Assembly (NCBI GenBank): GCA_036873755.1 | Contig: JAVTVY010019562.1 | Span: forward strand, 1 to 64,000 | DNA: 64,000 nucleotides | Source of the DNA: Hanleya hanleyi | Lineage: Eukaryota; Mollusca; Polyplacophora; Lepidopleurida; Hanleyidae | Direction: 5' to 3' | In this document: positions 34,258-47,214 of the stretch, piece by piece | Numbering within the stretch: the first letter of the stretch is position 1 | Layout: the number at the start of each line of letters is the position of its first letter | The notes under the pieces: model-generated | Told to the model about the DNA's origin: nothing | Seen by the model: only the letters and a program-made list of their open reading frames with translations | Databases searched by the model: none | Translations under genes and position numbers: made by a program

Positions 34258-37200
34258 CATCAAACAGTATAATACCATTCCATAATCTGTTCCTCGTCAT
34301 CCATCAAACAGTATAATACCATTCCATAATCTGTTCCTCGTCATCCATCAAACAGTATAATACCATTCCATAATCTGTTCCTCGTCATCCATCAAACAGT
34401 ATAATACCATTCCATAATCTGTTCCTCGTTATCCATCAAACAGTAAGTATAATACCATTCCATAATCTGTTCCGCGTCATCCATAAAACAGTATAATACC
34501 ATTCCATAATCTGTTCCTCGTCATCCATCAAACAGTATAATACCATTCCATAATCTGTTCCTCGTCATCCATCAAACAGTATAATACCATTCCATAATCT
34601 GTTCCTCGTCATCCATCAAACAGTATAATACCATTCCATAATCTGTTCCTCGTCATCCATCAAACAGTATAATACCATTCCATAATCTGTTCCTCGTCAT
34701 CCATCAAACAGTATAATACCATTCCATAATCTGTTCCTCGTCATCCATCAAACAGTATAATACCATTCCATAATCTGTTCCTCGTCATCCATCAAACAGT
34801 ATAATACCATTCCATAATCTGTTCCTCGTCATCCATCAAACAGTATAATACCATTCCATAATCTGTTCCTCGTCATCCATCAAACAGTATAATACCATTC
34901 CATAATCTGTTCCTCGTCATCCATCAAACAGTATAATACCATTCCATAATCTGTTCCTCGTCATCCATCAAACAGTATAATACCATTCCATAATCTGTTC
35001 CTCGTCATCCATCAAACAGTATAATACCATTCCATAATCTGTTCCTCGTCATCCATCAAACAGTATAATACCATTCCATAATCTGTTCCTCGTCATCCAT
35101 CAAACAGAATAATACCATTCCATAATCTGTTCCTCGTCATCCATCAAACAGTATAATACCATTCCATAATCTGTTCCTCGTCATCCATCAAACAGTATAA
35201 TACCATTCCATAATCTGTTCCTCGTCATCCATCAAACAGTATAATACCATTCCATAATCTGTTCCTCGTCATCCGTCAAACAGTATAATACCATTCCATA
35301 ATCTGTTCCTCGTCATCCGTCAAACAGTATAATACCATTCCATAATCTGTTCCTCGTCATCCGTCAAACAGTATAATACCATTCCATAATCTGTTCCTCG
35401 TCATCCGTCAAACAGTATAATACCATTCCATAATCTGTTCCTCGTCATCCGTCAAACAGTATAATACCATTCCATAATCTGTTCCTCGTCATCCATCAAA
35501 CAGTATAATACCATTCCATAATCTGTTCCTCGTCATCCGTCAAACAGTATAATACCATTCCATAATCTGTTCCTCGTCATCCGTCAAACAGTATAATACC
35601 ATTCCATAATCTGTTCCTCGTCATCCGTCAAACAGTATAATACCATTCCATAATCTGTTCCTCGTCATCCGTCAAACGGTATAATACCATTCCATAATCT
35701 GTTCCTCGTCATCCGTCAACCGGTATAATACCATTCCATAATCTGTTCCTCGTCATCCGTCAAACGGTATAATACCATTCCATAATCTGTTCCTCGTCAC
35801 CCGTCAAACGGTATAATACCATTCCATAATCTGTTCCTCGTCATCCATCAAACAGTATAATACCATTCCATAATCTGTTCCTCGCCATCCATCAAACAGT
35901 ATAATACCATTCCATAATCTGTTCCTCGTCATCCATCAAACAGTATAATACCATTCCATAATCTGTTCCTCGTCATCCATCAAACAGTATAATACCATTC
36001 CATAATCTGTTCCTCGTCATCCATCAAACAGAATAATACCATTCCATAATCTGTTCCTCGTCATCCATCAAACTGTATAATACCATTCCATAATCTGTTC
36101 CTCGTCATCCATCAAACAGAATAATACCATTCCATAATCTGTTCCTCGTCATCCATCAAACAGTAAAATACCATTCCATAATCTGTTCCTCGTCATCCAT
36201 CAAACAGTATAATACCATTCCATAATCTGTTCCTCGTCATCCATCAAACAGTAAAATACCATTCCATAATCTGTTCCTCGTCATCCGTCAAACAGTATAA
36301 TACCATTCCATAACCTGTTCCGCGTCATCCGTCAACAGTATAATACCATTCCATAATCTGTTCCTCGTCATCCGTCAAACAGTATAATACCATTCCATAA
36401 TCTGTTCCTCGTCATCCGTCAAACAGTATAATACCATTCCATAATCTGTTCCTCGTCATCCATAAAACAGTATAATACCATTCCATAATCTGTTCCTCGT
36501 CATCCATCAAACAGTATAAGACCATTCCATAATCTGTTCCTCGTCATCCATCAAACAGTATAATACCATTCCATAATCTGTTCCTCGTCATCCATCAAAC
36601 AGTATAATAATACAATTTCCATAAATCCGTTCTTCGTAATATCGACGAAAGTATAATACCCGGAACATGATACATTTCCTCGTCATCCATAAAACAGTAT
36701 AATACCATTCCATAATCTGTTCCTCGTCATCCATCAAACAGTATAAGACCATTCCATAATCTGTTCCTCGTCATCCATCAAACAGTATAATACCATTCCA
36801 TAATCTGTTCCTCGTCATCCATCAAACAGTATAATACCATTCCATACTCTGTTCCTCGTCATCCATCAAACAGTATAATACCATTCCATAATCTGTTCCT
36901 CGTCATCCATCAAACAGTATAATACCATTCCATATTCTGTTCCTCGTCATCCATCAAACAGTATAATACCATTCCATAATCTGTTCCTCGTCATCCATCA
37001 AACAGTATAATACCATTCCATAATCTGTTCCTCGTCATCCATCAAACAGAATAATACCATTCCATAATCTGTTCCTCGTCATCCATCAAACTGTATAATA
37101 CCATTCCATAATCTGTTCCTCGTCATCCATCAAACAGAATAATACCATTCCATAATCTGTTCCTCGTCATCCATCAAACAGTAAAATACCATTCCATAAT

Positions 37201-39212
37201 CTGTTCCTCGTCATCCATCAAACAGTATAATACCATTCCATAATCTGTTCCTCGTCATCCATCAAACAGTAAAATACCATTCCATAATCTGTTCCTCGTC
37301 ATCCGTCAAACAGTATAATACCATTCCATAACCTGTTCCGCGTCATCCGTCACACAGTATAATACCATTCCATAATCTGTTCCTCGTCATCCGTCAAACA
37401 GTATAATACCATTCCATAATCTGTTCCTCGTCATCCGTCAAACAGTATAATACCATTCCATAATCTTTTCCTCGTCATCCGTCATAGAGTATAATACCAT
37501 TCCATAATCTGTTCCTCGTCATCCGTCAAACAGTATAATACCATTCCATAATCTGTTCCTCGTCATCCGTCAAACAGTATAATACCATTCCATAATCCGT
37601 TCCTCGTCATCCGTCAAACAGTATAATACCATTCCATAATCCGTTCCTCGTCATCCGTCAAACAGTATAATACCATTCCATAATCCGTTCCTCGTCATCC
37701 GTCAAGCAGTATAATACCATTCCATAATCCGTTCCTCGTCATCCGTCAAACAGTATAATACCATTCCCATTCCATAATCCGTTCCTCGTCATCCGTCAAA
37801 CAGTATAATACCATTCCATAATCCGTTCCTCGTCATCCGTCAAACAGTATAATACCATTCCATAATCTGTTCCTCGTCATCCGTCAAACAGTATAATACC
37901 ATTCCATAATCTGTTCCTCGTCATCCGTCAAACAGTATAATACCATTCCATAATCTGTTCCTCGTCATCCGTCAAACAGTATAATACCATTCCATAATCT
38001 GTTCCTCGTCATCCATCAAACAGTATAATACCATTCCATAATCTTTTCCTCGTCATCCATCAGAGTATAATACCATTCCATAATCTGTTCCTCGTCATCC
38101 ATCAAACAGTATAATACCATTCCATAATCTGTTCCTCGTCATCCATCAAACAGTATAATACCATTCCATAATCTGTTCCTCGTCATCCATAAAACAGTAT
38201 AATACCATTCCATAATCTGTTCCTCGTCATCCATCAAACAGTATAATACCATTCCATAATCTGTTCCTCGTCATCCATCAAACAGTATAATACCATTCCA
38301 TAATCTGTTCCTCGTCATCCATCAAACAGTATAATACCATTCCATAATCTGTTCCTCGTCATCCATCAAACAGTATAATACCATTCCATAATCTGTTCCT
38401 CGTCATCCATCAAACAGTATAATACCATTCCATAATCCGTTCCTCGTCATCCGTCAAACAGTATAATACCATTCCATAATCCGTTCCTCGTCATCCGTCA
38501 AGCAGTATAATACCATTCCATAATCCGTTCCTCGTCATCCGTCAAACAGTATAATACCATTCCATAATCCGTTCCTCGTCATCCGTCAAACAGTATAATA
38601 CCATTCCATAATCCGTTCCTCGTCATCCGTCAAACAGTATAATACCATTCCATAATCCGTTCCTCGTCATCCGTCAAACAGTATAATACCATTCCATAAT
38701 CCGTTCCTCGTCATCCGTCAAACAGTATAATACCATTCCATAATCTGTTCCTCGTCATCCATCAAACAGTATAATACCATTCCATAATCTGTTCCTCGTC
38801 ATCCATCAAACAGTATAATACCATTCCATAATCTGTTCCTCGTCATCCATCAAACAGTATAATACCATTCCATAATCCGTTCCTCGTCATCCATCAAACA
38901 GTATAATACCATTCCATAATCTGTTCCTCGTCATCAATCAAACTGTATAATACCATTCCATAATCTGTTCCTCGTCATCCATCAAACAGTATAATACCAT
39001 TCCATAATCTGTTCCTCGTCATCCATCAAACAGTATAATACCATTCCATAATCTGTTCCTCGTCATCCATCAAACAGTATAATACCATTCCATAATCCGT
39101 TCCTCGTCATCCATCAAACAGTATAATACCATTCCATAATCTGCTCCTCGTCATCCATCAAACAGTATAATACCATTCCATAATCTGTTCCTCGTCATCC
39201 ATCAAACAGTAT
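34258..39212. repeat. Satellite/minisatellite, 44 bp unit, about 112 copies
   Basis: A 4.95 kb head-to-tail array with a 44 bp period; each unit contains CATCAAACAGTATAATACC, ATTCCATAATC and TGTTCCTCGT. Most units are identical. Subtypes group in blocks: CATCCGTC in place of CATCCATC (about 35.26-35.81, 36.28-36.45, 37.30-38.0 and 38.43-38.74 kb) and AATCCGTT in place of AATCTGTT (37.59-37.85 and 38.43-38.74 kb). Odd units occur at 34441 (4 bp insertion), 36605-36680 (scrambled) and 37760 (6 bp insertion). The period is not a multiple of three and no long frame is open. There are no unique spacers. Confidence 0.97.
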
Positions 39213-39224
39213 ATTATATATGAT

Positions 39225-39850
39225 ATTTTCAAGATAATCACTTGAAGGATATATATCCACGTTCAGTGGATTTGGCGGAAATTATCCATCACATTTAGAT
39301 CTATAACTCTGTTAAGGTGGAAAGTCGACGACACAATAACGCAATTCCAATATCCTCGTTATTACCTAACCCTTCCTGGAAAGAAATATTCCGGACGGGC
39401 CTGCAACAGGCGTATATTTATAACTCGTCTAATATCATTCAATATCATAAAATGTGGCGTGCTCAATCAACGACACAAAACATTGACAAAACAAGGCTAT
39501 ACCACCAAGCACCTTTACTCAAAGTTTTTCATATTTAGTCATAAATATCTCAAACTGATAGCAAGATATCATCATATTGTGCATACATCTTCGGTTCCAC
39601 GTTTCGAAACTTTCACTTAGTCCAGGATTAGTAGCCTTGTGAACATCGTGTAATACCAGATCTCCATGTAATGAGGTTTATACGAGCATGAACAATCAAA
39701 GCGTGACTGCAATACGATACTCAAGAAAATGACTTAGAATATGATTTGCGAAAAAGAAAACAGATCAGTGATGCGGATTTGGCGATATTGAAATATCGGT
39801 TCATACTCCATTTAAGATTCACGAGACACTGCATACAATAGCCAAGTCTA
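39225..39850 (+). mobile_element. Penelope-like element 3, C-terminal remnant
   Basis: It starts 13 bp after the satellite. GGATATATATCCACGTTCAG-GGATTTG matches the coding strand of element 1 where it encodes the segment before the RT C-terminal region. Further on, NIPDGPATGVYI (near 39390) matches NIPEGPAYGVYI of element 1, then GCTATACCACCAA and 3' non-coding words follow. The limits to the right are uncertain. The 5' part is missing, its place taken by the satellite. Confidence 0.6.
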
Positions 39851-40676
39851 GAGAGAACAATATGTCTAGACTTGAGCCTTTTCAGCTGCACAAAGACTCG
39901 GACAATAGCTGCCTACATGAAGTATCTACCGGAATATCATGATGTCTTTTCGACATCAGAAACTGAGGTATGCAATCTTGCAAGATTCTCGCTTGTGTTT
40001 ATATTCGAACGATCGTATTGACCAACTTACAGTTATGGAAATATGTAATCGAAAGTTTATTTTAATATTCTGCATGAAAATTAAATAGTTTTACAGCATC
40101 TGGATGCACTCGATTCATGTCGGTTGACATTTTTGATCCGGCTGCCTGTTCGGCGAGTGGGTTAATTAGCCTCACCCGAGTCTCACGTGGTAATGACGTC
40201 ACGAACCAGCCATATAATATTTTCTCTTACCCACTTGGCTCGTATGGCTCTGTCAAAAACGTTGGCACTCTATCGTGCGCGTTGAGTGGCGACTTGTGAC
40301 ACTAACTGACACACCAATATGAGATCTGACAACCATAGCCTTATTAGTTATTGATATGCCTGGCTTCCAAAAATGGCTACACTCACGTATTATCAAGTAT
40401 TGTGTGTTCCGCTTGCAGTGACAATACATTTGATTTACTGGATCAAAAATCAATCTGATAAATGGAAGCTGTATCATTCTCCAATGACGGGGGGGGGTGA
40501 CGGGGGTGGACAGGTGGACTGACAGAATGTGGAAAGCTCACATGTTTTCATCCAAATGATAAAAACGTATTATAAACTTGGCATTTCTTGACATCAACGC
40601 TCAATGACCAAGCATGATGCGTAAAATACCGGTATTACGGAAATCTTGATTTAGGTACTTTGTTCTAATGTTTCAG
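39851..40676. other. No gene recognised; upstream of PLA2-like exon
   Basis: Partly decayed Penelope-like sequence at first, then unassigned DNA with a G8 tract near 40489. It ends in a CTAATGTTTCAG acceptor directly before the PLA2-like coding exon. Confidence 0.4.
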
Positions 40677-40684
40677 GCTTCGTG

Positions 40685-40879
40685 ATGCACAGTATAATGC
40701 TCCTTGGATTGTTCGCCTCAATCATAGTCGGGTTATGTCACGCAAGGCATTCATCAACAGACTACTGTACAAGAGGCTCGGCGAATGGATGTGTTTTCGG
40801 CAGAAGATGGGACATAAGATCCTATGACAAAGACAAGTTTTATCCTGCATGCAACAAACACGACATTTGCTATTACTGC
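40685..40879 (+). CDS. Secreted group IX (conodipine-like) phospholipase A2, coding exon 1
   Basis: It starts at the ATG at 40685, eight bases after a TGTTTCAG acceptor, so the leader is spliced. The 65 codons encode a hydrophobic signal peptide (residues about 1-20, cleavage likely after CHA), then a Cys-rich segment with Cys at 28, 36, 56, 62 and 65. ACNKHDICYYC contains the PLA2 catalytic pair: His59 and Asp60 in the CxxHDxC motif. The exon ends at a consensus donor TGC|GTAAGT in phase 0. Group IX enzymes, described from cone-snail venom, hydrolyse the sn-2 ester of phospholipids with calcium; many non-venom homologues exist, so a toxin role is not implied. The partner exon is at 47659-47883. 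Confidence 0.85.
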
Positions 40880-41984
40880 GTAAGTACGGAATCATACATT
40901 TATATATGTGAAGTCAAAGAATAGTAGCTACACGAGCAATAACGGCGACTGTTTTGTCGAATAGTGCTGAACAGCATGTCTATAATTAAGGTTCTGATTT
41001 CCCTAACAGACATCGAATGTCTTTCTTGCGTTTTAGTGGTATGCATACTCACATCTACAGCCTGTTGAAAAAAATTGTTATACGAAAATTTAATGTTGAA
41101 GCATCATGGCGTCTTGCTCCAGTATGATGATGCCACAACCCGAACACGGCGATGTTTGCGCGATGGTCGATGGTTTACGTTTATATGACAATAGCCATCG
41201 CGAAACTATCCCCGACTAACAGGATTCACGTGACCTAGTACCTGACTTTCTGACAGCAGCGGATGTGACGTAAGATGTAATATGTACACGCGCACTTCGC
41301 ATACATGGTTGTTGCTGTTGTACATCTTTTCATGCGTGGATACCACCGACAAGGCCGTTTAACGTGAGATAAGCAAGTATGGACTTCGAACAATCCTTAG
41401 ATTATGCGAAGAAGCGCTTAGGGGTAACTTTTGCACTAAAGAATAAGCAGACAGAAGTTTTGCAGCGCCTATACGAAGGGAAAGACTGTCAGTTTTGAAT
41501 GAGAATCCCAATGACTCAGCATTTTGCCGAAACTTATCGAACCATGGAGACTGAATGGCATAGCATCGGCTGACATGAGGCGTTAGCAAGTCGAATCGCT
41601 GCTCTTAACCCTACCTGACCGGGGGGTTGCGGAGAAATTGCAACAATAGTGTTTTGTTTGAAATGTTGAAAATCAATTCATCAGGTTTGGTAGGGAAATA
41701 GTTATTCTCACCCCCCCAACTCTTCCTCGTCACACTTACACACGCACACACCCCTTTGACCCCACCACCACACACCGCCATACACACTCTGGGATATTCT
41801 CGATCCATGAGTTGGAATGTTGCAAACTGAACATATGCAAATTTTGCACTCATATTCGGAATATTTCCTCTTTACTGAATGAGAGGATATGTATTTGTAG
41901 ATGTTTGGGGATAGTAGTATATAAGCGTAAATCTCGGTTATCCGCGGGGTAATTTGGAGTGGAGGATGACGTTACGTCCGGTCG

Positions 41985-42055
41985 AGGTCATTTCCGGATC
42001 AGAGGTCATTCCGCTTCAAAGGTCACTTCCAGATCAAAGGTCCCATTCGGTCACG
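41985..42055. repeat. AGGTCA-type half-site direct repeats
   Basis: GAGGTCATT, AGAGGTCATT, AAAGGTCACTT and AAAGGTCCC follow each other at 17-21 bp spacing in alternation with TTCC-GATCA words. AGGTCA is the nuclear-receptor half site, but the spacing is far longer than functional DR1-DR5 elements, so a short degenerate tandem repeat is the likelier reading. Confidence 0.4.
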
Positions 42056-42409
42056 TGACTGACTGGGGTGGCCGTAAAACTGAAAAAGTGGGAAAACGGA
42101 CCACATCCAGTCAAGTGGGTCCAGGTGGGCCAATATTGGTCCAAAGGGGTCGGGCAAGATCTCGTCTTAGAAGCAATCGTCCAGATCGGTTACTTCATGG
42201 ACGGGCATTTGAAAAACTAGGATTTTCCTGAAAAAAATAAAATGCGGAAAACGGATTACTAGTATACACCCAAAATCTGGGGATCCCATCTGATCTATGG
42301 ACCTTCGAGAGTTGCATTGTGGGATTGTGGATTCATGTAAAACCGGAAATAAAATGCGGAAAACGAACTTTACTCCCAAAAATGTGGACTTACACCCCGT
42401 CAAATGAGT

Positions 42410-42985
42410 ATAGGTGGATTAAACTGGGGCCAAATGGATCGTGCCCTATCTCATATTGAGGCACTCGTGGAGTACACTGCGGTAGTTTGACTGGAAATGA
42501 CGCGCAATCGATGAGTAGTGGCGAACGCTGGCGTATGTTAGAGTGTGCAGGGATGTCTTTGAGGGCCATTCGTTGTGTCCTGGGTACGTGAAGGGTTTTG
42601 TTGTGAAGTCCTTAATATGTAGACGATGATAGGGTAGTTTGGTCTGGAAGTATCATCATGGTGCGCATACGTAGTTGAGGCGAAGTGAAAAAGGCTGACA
42701 GTTTTGGGGTACGCAGGGACGTGTTTGGGTAATCTAGACGCCATTCTGGGTCCAAATGTGCCGTGCAGGGTCTCGTATTGAAGCGCTCGTTTAGTAGACT
42801 TCGATGAATGTGATGTCATGCTGCTCGTTTGCAGTCGACGCTTAGTAGCGAAAACGGACGTTATGGGTGCACAAGAGCGTGTTTGGACGATCTAGGGGCC
42901 ATCCTAGGTCTAAATGGGCTGTGCAAGGCGTCCTATTGAAGCGTTCGGGGAGTAGACTACGATGGTCGGCTTTGATCACAGGGAC
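42410..42985. repeat. Degenerate tandem repeat, about 150-170 bp
   Basis: Three or four diverged copies carry a GGGTCCAAATG or GGGCCAAATGG word, then a GTGC-GGGT-TC-TATTGA-GC-CTCG stretch and GAGTACAC/TAGACT. Clear copies lie near 42430, 42750 and 42905. They lie in the intron of the PLA2-like gene. Confidence 0.5.
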
Positions 42986-45084
42986 AGGGGATTGATATTA
43001 TAGAGAATTTGGAAATAGAAAGTTTGCGATAGACATGTAATACAAGACGGCCATGTTGGGGTAATCTAGAGGGAATAAGCCTACGTATTTTGTTTGACCC
43101 TCGCTATGGATTATGTGGTATGAATACAAAGAATGTCCATCAGGAAAAGGATTGCGGCTCCAACACACATTTTTCTCGTTTTCCATCTTGAAAGTGGCAA
43201 TTTTCCAAAAGCAAAGCATATTAGAAAAGGGAACATTGTTTTCTGGGACATGTTTCTTCTACACATGTAGCCTATTTTACCTGGAACATTGGAGAACAGA
43301 TTCAAACAGATACACCAAGGTCAAATAGACTGATACAAAAACAATAAATAATAATTTTATTTTTATTTTTTTCTAGTTATAAGTTGTCATTTATATAACT
43401 GCATAATGTCATATAATGTTAACGTTAACTTTCCCATTTCAATTAGATAACAAGTTTTGTATCAGAAAGGTGTTCTTTTATTCATGGTACATGTATATTA
43501 ATGTAAGGTGACACACATTTAATGACATTCTGAGTAAAATAACTGGACAGCTACTTGCAGGAAAAGAATAAACCGCAAGATACCATAACCACGATAACTG
43601 AAATTTCAGTCAGAGAGAACCGTCACAAAACTTGTAATAGACATTGACCATGCAATATCAAATTTTCCATATGGCTATTTGGCTGTACTTTATTTACTAC
43701 ATTATATTTTCTATTATTTAAATTATTACAACGCTCTCTCGCAGTTATAAAGACGTGCGATTTCTCTTTTTGGTATAACAGTGTAAACAGAGCCTTGTTG
43801 ATATGTCAGTGCGAACTGGGACTGAGAGCTGTCAATCTGCAGACGACAGGGCCATCTTTTGAGCTCACTTCCGGCATGTTGTAAAAGTGTGATAAGATGT
43901 TCTTTTCATACTCGTCGCGGATTTCGTTATTTCTAATAAATTCTATGCATAATTTCGGATTCATTTGGTAAATTTGAATGAATTTTGTACCCGAATACAC
44001 AAATCAATTTCGGACAAGGGGAGGTAACGCAAATATTCGCTCACACGAAAGAGCCCGGTCACCCGGTTGTCAGAAAACAGTGACAAAGTGAAATTGAGAA
44101 ACTAGGTTAGGAAACACCGAATAAAAACTCGGATTATGATGTGTTTGTGATGGAGTTCTCTCTCATTTTTAAATGTCAAATCATCTGACATCATCTGTCT
44201 CGTTCATTTCTCAGTAAATGTGCATGTGAAAACGTGGAAACTTTTGCGTGTTAAGAGAGAATACCCATGGAGTACTTTTGGGAATAAAATCAAATTGCCC
44301 CCAGAAAGTTGCAACGAAAGTTGATTAAGAGAGATAATTCTAGACTTGACCCAGCTATATGGTGAAATAAATACATTTGTTTGAGAAATACATGTAAGTC
44401 TAATGAACTTTAACCACGAAGACAGGCTCATTTCTCCACTCAAAAGTCAAAGGATGCAATGTGTCTACAAATAGTATGGTGATCACCTTTTTTCATGATC
44501 ATCTTATCTTAGCCTGACCAGTTTAATAATGTTTTAAAAGATTTAAAATGTTAAAAATGAATATGATCTAGGCAACTCCCGTAATGAGGTTCGTTACTTT
44601 TCATATGCACAAAAAGTGTTAGTGAAGCTCCTAATAAAAGTCTAATATTGATTCGCCACTTGAAAATAGAGTAAACATTTTAACCGTGTTGTTTTTCATA
44701 TAAATCATGTTTCGCACATGATTGAAAGAACATAGGAAATAAAACAGATTTCAATGGGATTTTAGGGTTCGAATCAAACATGTCAGCGTAATATACAATC
44801 TTAGAATAAACTTACGCGTAGAGCATTCAGTTTCTTTACTTATATTTTACCACATGTATCGCTGATTTAACTTAGCTAGAGAAAAGGGACCCTTCACAAT
44901 GTCGATTTCTGACACTAGAGACTATTACCTCAAATCTAAAGTGAAAGTAGGCTGAACTTCAAGTGTACATTTGAGTTTCCCTTCAGATAGCTGAAATAAT
45001 AGTTGTTCATGACAGTTTTGATGGAAATACTTTACTCAACGTACGGAAACTCATTTTTCTATAAATGCAGGCGTCAAGGGCGTA

Positions 45085-45200
45085 GACAAGGGGGGGCTTG
45101 GGGAGGCTGAAGCCCCCCCCAAATATTGACGTCCGGCAAGAAAAAAAACAGAAAAAAAAACAGAAAAAAGGAGAGAAAAAAAGGAAAGAAAGAATGAAAC
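45085..45200. repeat. Transposon-like terminus and purine tract
   Basis: GGGCGTAGACAAGGGGGGGCTTGG and a complementary AAGCCCCCCCC follow one another, then a 70-base A/G tract. The same GGGCGTAGACAA word occurs in reverse complement at 47277-47290, so the two face each other across the LINE insertion. Confidence 0.45.
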
Positions 45201-45524
45201 AGAAAGCAAACATAGCAGAGAAGTAAATGTTTAGCTTGTCACATATCTTTTTCAATTGTTGCATATTACAGGGGAAGTAACATTATCATCAACAATGCTT
45301 ACCAGAAGGGCTAGACTAATTGCAATCGGTCAGAGAACAACGCAACAGTTTGGCGATATCAGACTCAAAGACCAAATGTGATTTTCTCCGAGAAACGAAT
45401 AATGTGCTCCAATTCAATCACATATCGCCCATTTGGACGAAAAAGGTCAACACGTTGGCTGAACAGATTTTTTCAGAACTTTTTCACCATAAACTTTTTT
45501 TTATTGTGATCCCAGTCATTTGTT

Positions 45525-46780
45525 CATACATACATACATACATACATACATCCTCTTCTGCCTGTATAGGCCCTCATGGCCTGTTGCAGTTCACCGTGAT
45601 GCTGCTACGTCAGCTGCGAACATGTTGTGCACAGATGATTGACAATATCGGTAAGCTTGTAGGTGTCATTCTCCCAACGTCAGAGTTTGTAACCTCCAAA
45701 CCGTCGGTATACGACAATAGGAGATATACAATCTGATGTCATGAGAATGGTAGGTGTCGGTCGAGCCTGTTTTTAAGACAGTTCACTGATGGTGCCGAGA
45801 TCACAGATTCTGGTAACTTATTCCATATGTTACACACCCGGTTACTGAAGAAGTTTTTCCTCACTGCTCTGCAAGCTCGGTTTTTAAAAAATTTCAGGCT
45901 ATGCCCACGTGTACAGGATTCACATCCAAGACGAAGGGTGATTCCTCAACCATGTAAATGTTGTGTAAATACTTGTACGTGTCGATTATGTCCCCTCGCA
46001 CACGTCGGTAATATAAACTGGGTAAGTTTAAAGCACGGAGGCGTTCTTCGTAAGTAAGATCCTTGATCTCATGGATAAGTTTTGTTGCCCGCCGCTGCAC
46101 ATTTTCAAGGACCACACGACTCTTAATAAGCAAAGGTGCCGACACGACATTCCCGTATTCTAATTGGGGACGTACCAAGGAAGTATACAGTTTAACTGTA
46201 GAATCTTTGTCCAGGTATGAAAAAGATCTCCGAATGAGCCCAAGTATTCTGTTCGCCTTTGCCGCAGCCTTCTCACAATGTTCGTCGAAATGTAGGCGAT
46301 GGTCCAGTAAAATTCCAAGATCTTTTTCTAATTTAGTTTCGTTCAGTTTGACAAAATCACCATCTAATGCCATTTCATATCCCACTCTTGGATTTTTTGC
46401 CCCTAAATGCATGAGTTTACATTTAATTGGATTGAACTTGATCAGCCATTCATCTGTCCACAACTCCAATCGACGAAGATCACCCTGTAGCTCCTCACAG
46501 TCATCTGTTGTACATATGCATCGAAATACTTTTGCATCGTCAGCGAATAGTTTTATCGTGGAGTGAATTTTCTCTGGTACATCGTTTATGTACAGAACGA
46601 ATAAAATAGGCCCAAGTACACTACCTTGTGGGATACCGCTTGTAACGCCCGTGACAGCTGACTTGGCACCACTAACAACTACGCGTTGTGTTCTGTCATG
46701 GAGAAAATCCTGGATCCAGTTTAATAATTTACCGCGAATGCCATATGCGTTCAGTATTTGTTTATTCACAAACGAGAGAT
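45525..46780 (-). mobile_element. 5'-truncated CR1-group LINE (LINE 3)
   Basis: The minus strand encodes the second half of a reverse transcriptase: VNKQILNAYGIRGKLLNWI, GIPQGSVLGPILF, catalytic FADDAK, KCKLMHLG, LGILLDHRLHF, a long C-terminal region (LVRPQLEYGN, QRRATKLI) and further thumb/C-terminal sequence in other frames to about 45730. It ends at an ATGT-type microsatellite tail (45525-45551, CATA on the + strand). The 5' truncation falls near motif A. It is inserted antisense in the intron of the PLA2-like gene. Confidence 0.85.
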
Positions 46781-47214
46781 ACGAACTCTCGAATAATTTT
46801 CACGGAGAAACCCTAGAGATACAGGTAAAAAATCTAACCCAGACACAAAGTCACTATTTAACTGGTGTAAATATGATGAATATGGATAATTTTCACTACT
46901 ATTCCGAGAAAGGACAACTAAGGTTACATTTTTGATAAGTTTGGCAACTTCAGGACGAACACAAGAACTCATGTGGTCAACCACGCATCAATGCACCGCC
47001 CCTGCAATCTAGGCAAAGTAGTATTGTCTAAGAAATAACTTGAATTATAGTGCAAACCCCGGATTGAATGATCATTTCAACTTGTATATATCACTGTAGT
47101 GATCGCCACTGTTATAGGATATTTTCGCCAAAAAAAGTTCAACTTTTACAATCTTTTACCGCTCAAATGCTCCCAGTGATCGCCAATTTACCATCAATCT
47201 TCAAAAAAAAAATT

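Larger units (their letters stand above)
40880..45524. other. PLA2-like gene intron, first part
   Basis: No PLA2-like exon is visible between the two coding exons. This part holds degenerate repeats (41.96-43.0 kb), a purine tract, and unassigned AT-rich DNA. An antisense open frame at 43806-44000 is discussed under findings. Confidence 0.55.

Noticed and set aside
34258..39212. Regular repeats suggesting a CRISPR array
   Set aside because: There are no variable spacers, the unit is 44 bp throughout, and the genome is eukaryotic.
41985..42055. AGGTCA repeats as a nuclear-receptor response element
   Set aside because: Spacing of 17-21 bp does not fit known response elements, and the surrounding sequence looks like a short degenerate tandem repeat.
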